Positions 33,063 to 42,429 of a stretch of 64,000 nt of DNA are shown piece after piece. This DNA is from Bacteroidales bacterium. GTDB lineage: Bacteria > Bacteroidota > Bacteroidia > Bacteroidales > Lentimicrobiaceae. Location: the NCBI GenBank assembly GCA_016705005.1, contig JADIZB010000004.1:1-64000 (forward strand), given 5' to 3'. The translations under genes were made by a program, and so were the position numbers. The notes beneath the pieces are model-generated. The model saw only the letters and a list, made by a program, of their open reading frames with translations. It was not told where the DNA came from and did no database searches. Within the stretch, counting starts at the first letter, position 1. Each line of letters opens with the position of its first letter.

Positions 33063-33947
33063 ATGAAAAAGATGATTCTAATCCTTATTGCACTTCCATT
33101 TCTGATGGCCTCATGCGAAAACAAGGAACAAACCGCACGCATCAGTCAACTCGAGCAAGAACAAGCAAATCTGCTTGTGGTTGCAAATTCCAAGGACTCA
33201 CTCATCAACGACTTTCTCGAAACGATGAACCAGATTGAAGCAAACCTGACAGAGATAAAAATCAAAGAAAAGCTTATAAGTCAGGAAACTGCCAATGGAG
33301 CCGAGCTAAGCAAGCCGGTGCGTGAGCGAATCAACGAAGACATCAGACTTATCAACGAACTGATGGCTGAAAATAAACAGAAAATCGCAACACTCTCAGG
33401 TAAACTCAGTAACTCAAAGGTTAAAATTGCCGAACTGGAAACTGAACTTAAAAATATGATTGAATTGACCAATCAGCAACTTGCTGAACGTGATACTGAG
33501 ATCGTGAACCTTAAGAATGAGCTTACCAACCTCAACTTCAGTATAGCTGCACTAAATGACACCATTTCAAATATCAAAAGCAACAATCGTCAGCTTGCAG
33601 ACAATGTAACCGAAAAAACCAATGAGTTAAATACTGCTTACTTCGTTGTAGGACCACGTAAAGAATTGGTTGAGAAGAAGATTCTCAGCAAGGAAGGCGG
33701 AGTTCTGGGTATCGGACGCACTCAAAAAATTGCCGGTGATGTGAACCTTGCCCAATTCAATAAAGTCGATATCCGTTCACTCAAGTCAATTCCTCTGGGC
33801 GTTAAAAAAGCAACCCTGATGTCGGTGCACCCTGTAGGTTCCTATGAAATTATCGGAAGTGAAAAGAAAGTTGAAGAAATTATCATCAAAGATCCTGCTA
33901 TTTTCTGGCAGAAATCAAAGATGCTTGTGATTTCAACAGAAGTATAA
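33063..33947 (+). CDS. Coiled-coil lipoprotein (Cbp1-like)
   Basis: A 294-residue lipoprotein with signal MKKMILILIALPFLMASC (lipobox Cys18). Residues 25-200 are a continuous heptad-type coiled coil rich in Glu, Lys, Asn and Leu (ISQLEQEQANLLVV ... KVKIAELETELKNMIELTNQQLAERDTEIVNLKNEL is its core). A conserved globular end follows: AYFVVGPRKELVEKKILSKEGG, then SIPLGVKKATLMSVHPVGSYEIIG. This architecture occurs in Bacteroidota proteins annotated as collagen-binding Cbp1-like; the adhesin role is not supported from sequence alone. The gene is monocistronic with a strong terminator. Confidence 0.75.
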   Translation: MKKMILILIALPFLMASCENKEQTARISQLEQEQANLLVVANSKDSLINDFLETMNQIEANLTEIKIKEKLISQETANGAELSKPVRERINEDIRLINELMAENKQKIATLSGKLSNSKVKIAELETELKNMIELTNQQLAERDTEIVNLKNELTNLNFSIAALNDTISNIKSNNRQLADNVTEKTNELNTAYFVVGPRKELVEKKILSKEGGVLGIGRTQKIAGDVNLAQFNKVDIRSLKSIPLGVKKATLMSVHPVGSYEIIGSEKKVEEIIIKDPAIFWQKSKMLVISTEV

Positions 33948-34000
33948 CGATACAACGAAAGATCATCCCTTATCTTCAGACAGGAATGTTTCTTTATTCA

Positions 34001-34034
34001 AAAGCCCCCACTGGCAACAGCAGGGGGCTTTTTT
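34001..34034 (+). terminator. Terminator of the coiled-coil lipoprotein gene
   Basis: AAAGCCCCC/GGGGGCTTT form a GC-rich stem with a 13-base loop, followed by a T run ending at 34034. Confidence 0.9.
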
Positions 34035-34164
34035 ATTGTATATCCATGCTTAGGGCTGTCAACGGAAACTGACTGTCAGCATATGCTGATTCTTGATCTG
34101 ATTCATCAGCATAATGAAATGAATGAAGGAGTTAAATGCTTGTACTTTATATTTTATTTGCTCT

Positions 34165-34172
34165 TACCTTTG
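34165..34172 (+). promoter_or_regulatory. Candidate minus-7 box directly before the kinase start
   Basis: TACCTTTG ends six bases before the ATG at 34179; a TTG lies 22 bases upstream (34140-34142). Transcription would start at about the A of the ATG, giving a leaderless message. Confidence 0.35.
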
Positions 34173-34178
34173 CAAAAG

Positions 34179-36722
34179 ATGAAAAAACAAGGTCAGTCAG
34201 TTGGCGTAAAAGGAAAAGTTCTTTCGGGCTTTTTTATACTCCTTATTCTCGCTCTTGGTGCTGTTTTCGCAGTTATAAAACTTGCAACCCAATTAAGCCC
34301 GCCTGAATCGGGGGCCTCTGAATCTGTAATCAAACTGACACTGGTCAGTAATATGCTTTCTGAACTTATCGAAGCCAACGGCCAGGCCAGGGCTTATATT
34401 ACAACCGGTGACAAAAGGTATCTTGCAAGGTACCGCCGGCTTGATAAGGGCATTCTTAAACTTGCCGATTCACTTAAGTATTTCAGCACCCTGCAACCTG
34501 AGCAATATAGAAGGATGCTCGTTGTTGACAGCCTCCTGAAGATCAAAAGAGGTACGATGGAGAGTTTTTTCAGAATAACAAGGTCGAAAGATACACTGGA
34601 CGCAAAACGACGAAATTTTGCGGGCAATTCGGGCAGTGGTGCCGACAGTTTGCCTATAGTTGGCCGGATACCCGGAAGGATTTCACCTGAACGGCAATTG
34701 CAGGAAACTGAAGATGCTTCAAAACCAGGTTTCTTTAAAAAGATCTGGGACAATATCACAGGCAGAAAACCAAAGAAGGATTCGATCCAACGGTTTGGGC
34801 CTCAGTTTGCCTCAGGTGATTCGATAGGTTCTGTTTCAGTAATTCAGGATACCACCATCGAAATGGTAAAATCACAATTGCTGATGATGGGTGAAAAAGA
34901 GCGGCTTGACAAGGAGATGACCATCAAGCGTGACCTGCTGCTGGTTCGCACCGATCAGGTGATTATGGATGAAATCAGGAATGTATTGTTACTATTTGAA
35001 AAAGAAGAGATCACCCGGGCACTTGAAGATGCCGGGAATCAGCGTTCTGTATACAGGAGATTATGGTATACAGCTGTTGTCCTGGCTGCTGTGGGGCTGA
35101 TTACAATGATCTTTTTCGTTATACTGATCTGGAAAGATCTTGCCAGAAGCAATTTCTACCGGAAACAACTGGAATCAGCCCGCCATCTGGCCGAAAAACT
35201 ACTAAAGGTAAAGGAACTTTTCCTGGCCAACATGAGCCATGAGATCAGAACCCCGATAACCAGTATCATAGGATTTACCGAAAGGCTTTCAGCCACTGCC
35301 CTTACCGGACAGCAGGGAGAGTATCTGAAATACATCAACTCTTCATCAGAGCACCTTCTGGGGTTGGTTGACGACCTGCTTGATTATTCACGAATTGAAA
35401 GCGGGAAATTTAACCTTGAAATGATCGCTTTTCAACCGGCAGATCTATTCAGTCAGGTTTTTGAGACCCTGAAACATAAGGCCGAGCTAAAAGGACTGGA
35501 AATGAATTTCAGCTCCACCCTTGAATCAGGCATTGCTGTAATGGGAGATCCACTAAGAATCAGGCAGATAGTATACAATCTGTTAAATAACAGCATCAAA
35601 TTCACTGAAAAAGGTAAAGTAAATCTGGGTTTGACTTCAGCTACTTCCGGTAATCATATCAGGCTTTCCTTTATTGTATCTGACACAGGGATCGGAATTC
35701 CGGAAGAAAAACAGCAGGAAATTTTCGGCGAATTTACACAGGTTGATGTCGGCATTACCAGGAAATACGGAGGATCAGGGCTTGGGCTGGCAATCTGCCG
35801 AAAGCTTGTCGATCTGATGCATGGTGAAATAATACTTGAAAGCAAACCCGGTTCAGGAACGACCATTACAACAATTCTCCCGTTGGAAATTTACCAGGGT
35901 ACCATTGAAGAGCTGGTTATGGCATACAATGGCACTTCTGTCAATCTGAGTGGTTACAGGATACTGTTGGCTGAAGATGATGAAACTACCCGTATACTGT
36001 TAAACGAATTACTTATTTCAGCCGGAGCTCAGGTTGATTCAGCCGGTGATGGCCTTGCTGCATGGAAGTTATTCAATGAACATCCATCTGAATATGATTT
36101 GATCATGACCGACATACAAATGCCGGATATGAGTGGACCAGAACTTGCCGAAAAGATAAAACTGCATACTGGTGCCTCCGGTTCAGGAGCGCCTCCTGTA
36201 ATGGGGCTGACGGCTCATGCTACCAATGACGATCTCGAATTATTCCGTAAAAAAGGAATTGGCAGTTTCCTGATCAAACCTTTCAGGCAGGCCCAATTGT
36301 TTGAAAATATTGGCAGGGTTCTGAAAATTGACATGGTGATTGATACCATGCCAGGCAGTTTTGTGGAAAAAGAAAGCAGAACAATAAATCTTGAATCTTT
36401 CTCAAAATTCACAGGCGACGATCAGGAAGCACTGGTTAAAATATTGATTTCCTTGGCTGATAACTTAAAAGTCACTTCTGCACAAATGCAGAATGCTTTT
36501 GATTCAGCCGATTATCAGCAACTTGCCCTGCTTGCGCACAGAATGTTACCCAATATCCGTAATCTTGGCGCCAAGGAAGAAGTAACCCTGCTGATGGAAC
36601 TTGAATCGCTCCGAAAGCAGGCTGACTTTGACAAGATCAGAATCAGTGAAGTTCTCAATAAAACAAAAGCCGGTATGGCTGAACTGGAGAAAGTAATCAG
36701 GCAAAAATTCCTCACTTACTGA
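34179..36722 (+). CDS. Membrane hybrid sensor histidine kinase with receiver and Hpt domains
   Basis: Phosphorelay sensor of 847 residues. The ATG at 34179 is used; the upstream in-frame part is AT-rich leader. Helix TM1 is at about 14-36; a periplasmic alpha-helical region (40-290, with EANGQARAYITTGDKRYLARYRRLDKG, CHASE3-like) follows; TM2 is at about 294-317. The HisKA domain has His354 (ANMSHEIRTPITSIIGF), the ATPase has N, G1 and G2 boxes (NNSIKFTEKG, DTGIGIP, GGSGLGLAI), the receiver has Asp645 (IMTDIQMPDMSG), and the C-terminal Hpt domain has His787 (LAHRMLPNIRNLGA). It ends convergently with the NtrC-type regulator, sharing seven bases. Signal unknown. Confidence 0.9.
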   Translation: MKKQGQSVGVKGKVLSGFFILLILALGAVFAVIKLATQLSPPESGASESVIKLTLVSNMLSELIEANGQARAYITTGDKRYLARYRRLDKGILKLADSLKYFSTLQPEQYRRMLVVDSLLKIKRGTMESFFRITRSKDTLDAKRRNFAGNSGSGADSLPIVGRIPGRISPERQLQETEDASKPGFFKKIWDNITGRKPKKDSIQRFGPQFASGDSIGSVSVIQDTTIEMVKSQLLMMGEKERLDKEMTIKRDLLLVRTDQVIMDEIRNVLLLFEKEEITRALEDAGNQRSVYRRLWYTAVVLAAVGLITMIFFVILIWKDLARSNFYRKQLESARHLAEKLLKVKELFLANMSHEIRTPITSIIGFTERLSATALTGQQGEYLKYINSSSEHLLGLVDDLLDYSRIESGKFNLEMIAFQPADLFSQVFETLKHKAELKGLEMNFSSTLESGIAVMGDPLRIRQIVYNLLNNSIKFTEKGKVNLGLTSATSGNHIRLSFIVSDTGIGIPEEKQQEIFGEFTQVDVGITRKYGGSGLGLAICRKLVDLMHGEIILESKPGSGTTITTILPLEIYQGTIEELVMAYNGTSVNLSGYRILLAEDDETTRILLNELLISAGAQVDSAGDGLAAWKLFNEHPSEYDLIMTDIQMPDMSGPELAEKIKLHTGASGSGAPPVMGLTAHATNDDLELFRKKGIGSFLIKPFRQAQLFENIGRVLKIDMVIDTMPGSFVEKESRTINLESFSKFTGDDQEALVKILISLADNLKVTSAQMQNAFDSADYQQLALLAHRMLPNIRNLGAKEEVTLLMELESLRKQADFDKIRISEVLNKTKAGMAELEKVIRQKFLTY

Positions 36723-38089
36723 AGTGGAATACCAAATTGTTTCATTTTATTGTAAAGAGTTTTGCGGTCAATATTCAAAATTTTCGCTGCTTTCGATTTA
36801 TTGAACCTGACTTTTTCAAGTGTACTCAGAATAAGTTCCCGCTCGCTGCGATGAGCGGTCTCTTTCAGATTCATTCCGATTGAAACGGCTGATGAATCGG
36901 TTTTAATAACCGGAGTATCATTTATTTCAGCTTCCTTTATAATCTCTTCAGGCAAGGTATTTATGTTGATAATATCTCCGGTAGAAAGCAAGACAGCCCG
37001 CTTTATAATATTTTTGAGCTCCCTGAAATTTCCGGGCCATGAATACCTTGAAAATACATCAATCACTCCTGCTGAAAAACCGTCAACATTTCTACCTAAC
37101 TCCCTGTTTGCCTGGTCGAGGAAATGACCGGTAAATATGACCAGATCTTCATGACGATCGCGAAGGGGTGACACCTGAATAGCAAATTCATTGATCCTGT
37201 GATAAAGGTCCTCCCTGAATTCACCTGAAACAACTGATTTTTTCAGGTCGTCGTTGGTCGCTGTAATAATCCTGACATCAATCGGGATTTCGCTGGTTGA
37301 TCCTATTCGTCTTACTTTTCTTTCCTGGATTGCCCTGAGTAGCTGAACCTGAATATCATAGCCCAGATTGCCGATTTCGTCCAGAAATATGGTTCCACCA
37401 TTGGCCGCTTCAAACTGACCTGGCTTGTCGGCAAAAGCCCCTGTAAATGAACCTTTAAGGTGACCAAAAAATTCGCTTCCGGCCAGATCGCGCGGTAAAG
37501 CACCACAATCAATTGCAACAAAAGGCTTATCGGAACGGGTACTCATCTGGTGTATCTTCCGGGCAACAAACTCTTTTCCTGTCCCGCTCTCCCCCATAAT
37601 CAGAACTGACATCCCTGTAGGCGCTACCAATCTCACATAATCACTTATCTTTTGTGCTGCAGGGCTGGTACCTTCCACAAAAAACATCTCTGTACCAGGC
37701 CCCTGAGCGGCATTGCCCGGAGTTTTGGCCTGACTTAAAGCACGGTTGATTGTAACGATGATTTCATCCGGATTAACAGGCTTGGCTACATAGTCAAAAG
37801 CGCCCAGTTTCATTGCCTGTACTGCGGTTCTGATATCGGCATATCCTGTCATCAGGATTACAGGCACACCAGACGATTCACGCAAGGCGAAATGCATAAC
37901 TTCGAGCCCGTCATGATCGGGTAACCTCAGATCGGTAAGAATAATATCAGGTACAAAGGCTTTAATTTTCTTTATAGCATCAGCGTAAGAAAATGATTGC
38001 TGAACTTCAAAACCCTTCTTCTGCAGGAATGTCTCCAGCATCAGGCAGAAAGTTACATCATCGTCAACAATCAGAACTTTACTCATCAA
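36716..38089 (-). CDS. NtrC-type sigma-54-dependent response regulator
   Basis: Activates sigma-54 promoters when phosphorylated; 457 residues. The receiver domain (1-120) has Asp53 (IILTDLRLPD). The AAA+ domain (about 140-375) has Walker A GESGTGKE, Walker B GGTIFLDEIGNL and the sigma-54 loop as GSFTGAF, a conservative variant of GAFTGA. The Fis-type helix-turn-helix is at the end (KAAKILNIDRKTLYNKMKQFGI). It lies 113 bases downstream of the large PAS/GAF kinase on the same strand and probably shares its message; it also ends against the kinase at 34179. Either kinase could be its partner. Confidence 0.93.
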   Translation of the reverse strand: MMSKVLIVDDDVTFCLMLETFLQKKGFEVQQSFSYADAIKKIKAFVPDIILTDLRLPDHDGLEVMHFALRESSGVPVILMTGYADIRTAVQAMKLGAFDYVAKPVNPDEIIVTINRALSQAKTPGNAAQGPGTEMFFVEGTSPAAQKISDYVRLVAPTGMSVLIMGESGTGKEFVARKIHQMSTRSDKPFVAIDCGALPRDLAGSEFFGHLKGSFTGAFADKPGQFEAANGGTIFLDEIGNLGYDIQVQLLRAIQERKVRRIGSTSEIPIDVRIITATNDDLKKSVVSGEFREDLYHRINEFAIQVSPLRDRHEDLVIFTGHFLDQANRELGRNVDGFSAGVIDVFSRYSWPGNFRELKNIIKRAVLLSTGDIININTLPEEIIKEAEINDTPVIKTDSSAVSIGMNLKETAHRSERELILSTLEKVRFNKSKAAKILNIDRKTLYNKMKQFGIPLQ

Positions 38090-38202
38090 AACAAATTTAA
38101 AATTATGAATGGCAAAAATAGAAAGTTATCTTATTATCAGCGCAAGCAATGGTCATTTAACGGAAATTTGATCCCCCGCACTGGTTGTTGTATTTCACAG
38201 CT

Positions 38203-41200
38203 TTAACCAAGGTGTCTTAACAGCTTTGAGATGAGTTCTTCCTTTCGCACAGGCTTTGGTAAATAATCGTTGCAGCCGGCCTCGATGGCCTTTTCACGGT
38301 CACCGGATAAAGCAAGTGCCGTCTGGGCAATGATAATGATACCAGGACTCAATCTTCTGATTTCACGGGTCGTCTCAAAACCATCGATACCCGGCATTTT
38401 CAGATCCATGAGTATAATATCTATCTCCTTGTTTCTGATGCAGTTATCAATTGCATCATATCCGTTTTCAACCCAGATAATTTTCAGATTGAAGTTCTGA
38501 AGCATTTTTTCAAGTAACCTGAAATTTATATATTCATCCTCGACTATCATCAGAGTTTTGTTGGACAGCAGGTCGGACTTTTGTATTTCTCCGGATTGTA
38601 TTTCAGATAAAAGTGCAGCACCAGCAGGTTTATACGGGATGGTAAAATAAAATTTTGTACCCTCCCTGGCTTTACTTTCCAGCCATATCCTGCCTCCCAT
38701 TAACTCAATATAGGATTTTGAAATTGACAATCCCAGTCCGGTGCCACCCAAGTTGCTTGAGGCTGATATATTGACTTGTCTGAAACGGTCAAAAATAATA
38801 CCCTGCATTTCTTCCGGAATACCGATTCCGGAATCTTCAACACAGAATTTCAGCTGGTTGCTTTCCAGCGCATAACTTAACTGGATCTCACCTTTCTCGG
38901 TAAACTTGATGGCATTGTTTATCAGGTTGGTAAGCACCTGGTTGAGCTTGGTTTCATCGGCCAGTATATGAGCCCTGACATCAGGAAGACTGGTAGTAAA
39001 GCCAAGCTTCAGGCCTTTCTCATTGGCTTTGGAAATCAGCTGATGATAAACAACATGAAGAATCTCGTTAACATTTGTTTTTACTTCCCTTACCTTCTCC
39101 TGACCGGCTTCAAGTGTGGCAATGCTTACAATGTCGGTGATAATTGAAAGCAATTGGTTACTGCAACTGTTGATTATTGAATTGTATTCACGCACATCCT
39201 CCTGTTTTATCCCCGGCTGAGTCAGGAGATTTGAAAATCCGACAATACCATTCATCGGGGTTCTGATTTCATGAGATATATTATGAAGGAAAGATGTTTT
39301 TAACCTGTCGCTTTCCTCGGCCTTTTCCTTGGCATGATAAAGTTCTTCCATCAACTCCATCCGCTCTGAAGTATTACGCATCACAGCCAAAACCATCTCT
39401 TCAGAAAGCTTAACCATCCTTGCTTCAAAGAATTTCCTGCCATTATGTGATGGAATGATATACTCATATTTCTGAATCTGCCCTGATTCAAGAACTGCAC
39501 TTATATGCCGGCGTATAAGACCTGCGATATCAGCAGGCATTATCCTTTCAATTTCCGTACCCTGGAAATCCCGGTGCACTGTAAGCGAATCATCCGGATC
39601 GTTGGAAAAGAACTCATGAAGCCTGCCATTTCTGTCAATAATAAAAATCGAATCAGGGAATGCACTGATTATACTATTGGTTTTCTGAAGGTTGAATTCA
39701 GCAACTTCCTTTGCTGCAACCAGTTGACTGATCATTTTGTATTGTTCGGTTATATCATTGGCAATGACAATAACCACATCGTTTCCAAAATATTTGCCCT
39801 TATAAAATCTGACTTCTTTCGGGAAGATCTCGCCATTACTGCGTTTGCCCCAGAATTCTATAACCTGAGGAGTACCCTGAAATGTTTTCTTCAGGGTTTC
39901 AGGGATGTCCAATGAATCATTCCTGCCCGAAGCGGACAGGAAATCCGGGGTCTGACCGATAAACCGCTCCTTTGGATAACCATACATCTTAAGGGCACCT
40001 TCATTTACATCCAGAAATTTGCCTTCATGATCCATGATGTAAACTGCACTTGAAATACTGTTGAACAGTCCCCGGTAACTTTCTTCACTTTCAAGCAGGT
40101 CTTTATTCACGAGCCTACGGTGCAGGGCAACGGCCGAGAGTTTGATGAATGCTTCGATAACCTCTGTATTTTCAAGTGGTTGATTCCTGGGTGTAATAAT
40201 GGTAACATCCCCCAGGAGCAATTCATGACGTGCAAATCCCATTTCATAAATGGTCCCGATGTTGAAAACCGATTCTATGGCTTTTGCAACTGTGCGGCTG
40301 ACTGCACCTGCCAGCAATTCATATACATCCTTTCTGTAGGTGAGTTTCTGATATAGCACATCTTTCTTCCTTTCAGGCGACAGGTATGTATTCATCCCCA
40401 CCGGATGCTGATTTAATAATCTGATCAATTTACTGAACCCTGTTCCGAGTCCATGCAACGATTCAAGTTTTGCATGCTGGGTAGCTTCATCAAACGATGT
40501 TACCATAACTATGCTTTTGCCCGCCTGCTTATGAATCTTCTCACCTATGAATTCAAAGATATTTACACTGTCTTCCATCTCGATAAACTCCAGTGCACTC
40601 TGATTCAGAAACCTTGTCTGTTTCTCCGCGTCTATTCTTGGTGTTATATCCCGGCCAAACACAACCAGTCCTTTTCGGGAATTATCGGCATTGTATAAAG
40701 GTACCTTTATAACATCGAAAATATGCAGATTGCCTTCAATGTCCGGAATGGTTTCTTCTGTGCGTGACTGATGTCCCGATTTCCATGCAATTTCGTCAGA
40801 ATCTCCACAATTCCGGAAGGCATCCTTATACAAATCAGCAGTAAACTCAGCCAGTTCAGGCTCTGACTTGCCAAAGTAATCTACTCCTTCGAGGCAGTAT
40901 AACTTCAGAATACTGTCGTTAGCCTGAAGCCATCTTCCTTCGCTGTCCTTGAAACAAATAATATCCGGTGTTGAGTTAATGAGAACCATTAGCTTCTCTT
41001 CCGTCTCCATGATTACCCGTGATGCTTTCAAACGGGTCTCTTCTATTCCGATGGCATTGGCTATCATATCCAGCATATTCTCCTGCTCAACTCCGGGAAT
41101 GAAATCTTCCTGAAAAACAGCACAGACCGAACCCACGGCCACTCCGTCGCAAAACACAGCTTTACCGATGTATGTTTTAAGTTTGTAAGGCGCAACATTC

Positions 41201-42072
41201 GGATCAGTAACAGCATACCCTGTTTTATCAAGATCCCTGACAACCAGCATCTTATTGGAACTGCTTCTGATCACATCAAAACATATATGACCCTCAGGTT
41301 CATCAACCGATTTGTAATCAGGAGGAACAGACCATTGACCAACAGAGCATAGGAACCCTTCATCAAGGCGATTATACAGAGCGCAGGTCGCGCCAAATAA
41401 TTCACCAAAAAGGGCAGTCAGTTTATTTATATTATGTTCAAAATCAGGACCAAGATTTAACAGAACCTGATTGATACGTATAGAAAAGTCCTGCAACTGT
41501 TTTCGCTCAGTCTGGTCGTGCAGAATAAGATCAAGTCGGCAAACATTGCCGGCCTGGTCCTTGATCGGATTAACACGTGAATAAATCCACCGGATCTGAT
41601 TGTCCGGTAAAATTGCCCTGAACTGAAGTTCGGTTTTGTTTATATGCGGAAGTGAACTGATAAAATCCTGAAGTCCCTGTTTATCTTCTTCATGGCACAT
41701 GGGAATCATAAGTTCCGGATCATTAATAAGCTCGTCGGTTGAAAAACCAAAAACACCGGCCAAAACAGGAGAAATATAGAGTGCTTTCAGCGAAGGATAT
41801 TCAAGAGAGATAACGACATCATCCAGCGCATTGAGGATACTTTCAGCCAGGTTGTCATTACCGGGATTGCCTGATAGTGTTTCATTGCCTGCCGAAGAAA
41901 TTGCAAGTTCCCCGATTTCTGTCTCCTGCATTTTAATGCACTCCCACAGATCGTTCACAAGATGCTTCAAACTGCTTTCCTCATTCTCACCCCTTTCGGA
42001 AAAGTCCGGCTCTTTCACCTGTTCAACCCTTTTCCGCAGTTCATTCTTTAAAATAATCAATTTCTCTTTCAT
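38203..42072 (-). CDS. Large cytoplasmic PAS/GAF hybrid histidine kinase
   Basis: A 1289-residue soluble sensor with no membrane helix. In order: an N-terminal helical cap (1-75); PAS (about 76-195, ending QTERKQLQDF); GAF (200-350); PAS (355-480); a second GAF-like module (490-670); PAS (680-800, ITEQYKMISQL); PAS (810-925); HisKA with His934 (SFLHNISHEIRTPMNG); ATPase (NNAIKFTEKG, DSGIGIP, GGTGLGLSIS); and a receiver with Asp1223 (IILMDLKMPG). Four PAS and two GAF modules suggest integration of several intracellular signals, but ligands cannot be read. The downstream NtrC-type regulator on the same strand is the obvious output. Confidence 0.9.
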   Translation of the reverse strand: MKEKLIILKNELRKRVEQVKEPDFSERGENEESSLKHLVNDLWECIKMQETEIGELAISSAGNETLSGNPGNDNLAESILNALDDVVISLEYPSLKALYISPVLAGVFGFSTDELINDPELMIPMCHEEDKQGLQDFISSLPHINKTELQFRAILPDNQIRWIYSRVNPIKDQAGNVCRLDLILHDQTERKQLQDFSIRINQVLLNLGPDFEHNINKLTALFGELFGATCALYNRLDEGFLCSVGQWSVPPDYKSVDEPEGHICFDVIRSSSNKMLVVRDLDKTGYAVTDPNVAPYKLKTYIGKAVFCDGVAVGSVCAVFQEDFIPGVEQENMLDMIANAIGIEETRLKASRVIMETEEKLMVLINSTPDIICFKDSEGRWLQANDSILKLYCLEGVDYFGKSEPELAEFTADLYKDAFRNCGDSDEIAWKSGHQSRTEETIPDIEGNLHIFDVIKVPLYNADNSRKGLVVFGRDITPRIDAEKQTRFLNQSALEFIEMEDSVNIFEFIGEKIHKQAGKSIVMVTSFDEATQHAKLESLHGLGTGFSKLIRLLNQHPVGMNTYLSPERKKDVLYQKLTYRKDVYELLAGAVSRTVAKAIESVFNIGTIYEMGFARHELLLGDVTIITPRNQPLENTEVIEAFIKLSAVALHRRLVNKDLLESEESYRGLFNSISSAVYIMDHEGKFLDVNEGALKMYGYPKERFIGQTPDFLSASGRNDSLDIPETLKKTFQGTPQVIEFWGKRSNGEIFPKEVRFYKGKYFGNDVVIVIANDITEQYKMISQLVAAKEVAEFNLQKTNSIISAFPDSIFIIDRNGRLHEFFSNDPDDSLTVHRDFQGTEIERIMPADIAGLIRRHISAVLESGQIQKYEYIIPSHNGRKFFEARMVKLSEEMVLAVMRNTSERMELMEELYHAKEKAEESDRLKTSFLHNISHEIRTPMNGIVGFSNLLTQPGIKQEDVREYNSIINSCSNQLLSIITDIVSIATLEAGQEKVREVKTNVNEILHVVYHQLISKANEKGLKLGFTTSLPDVRAHILADETKLNQVLTNLINNAIKFTEKGEIQLSYALESNQLKFCVEDSGIGIPEEMQGIIFDRFRQVNISASSNLGGTGLGLSISKSYIELMGGRIWLESKAREGTKFYFTIPYKPAGAALLSEIQSGEIQKSDLLSNKTLMIVEDEYINFRLLEKMLQNFNLKIIWVENGYDAIDNCIRNKEIDIILMDLKMPGIDGFETTREIRRLSPGIIIIAQTALALSGDREKAIEAGCNDYLPKPVRKEELISKLLRHLG

Positions 42073-42429
42073 ATTGAATCGCTTGCCACATTAAATTCAT
42101 TATACACATAACTGACCAATTGATTCAGGCTCCGGGAAAGTTATTTTCCAATTGATGTCTGAATCCTATTCGTCAGTTGCCGGGTGAAACTTTATCAGTT
42201 TTATGGGATGAAATTAACCTAAAATATTCAAAAATCCAAAGAGTATGCAAATACTTAAGAAGACCAGTTAAAAAGAAAGAACAGCTTTTGAATTTTTAAT
42301 ATAATTTTCCCTGAAGGATCAAAACCAGAAATTAACTGACAAAAACAAATTTTTCATGTGCTTAAAATATCCATATCCTGCTGATGTTTTCGTGGGTTTA
42401 AGATGAAATATATCTAAATTAGCCATCCT
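42073..42429. other. AT-rich divergent intergenic region without a recognisable gene
   Basis: It separates the leftward kinase from the rightward flavoprotein. No ORF with coding character, no strong hairpin and no exact TAnnTTTG/TTG pair was found. Confidence 0.5.

Noticed and set aside
39505..39915. 136-codon plus-strand frame inside the large kinase
   Set aside because: It is antisense to conserved PAS-domain sequence and has no promoter or family features.
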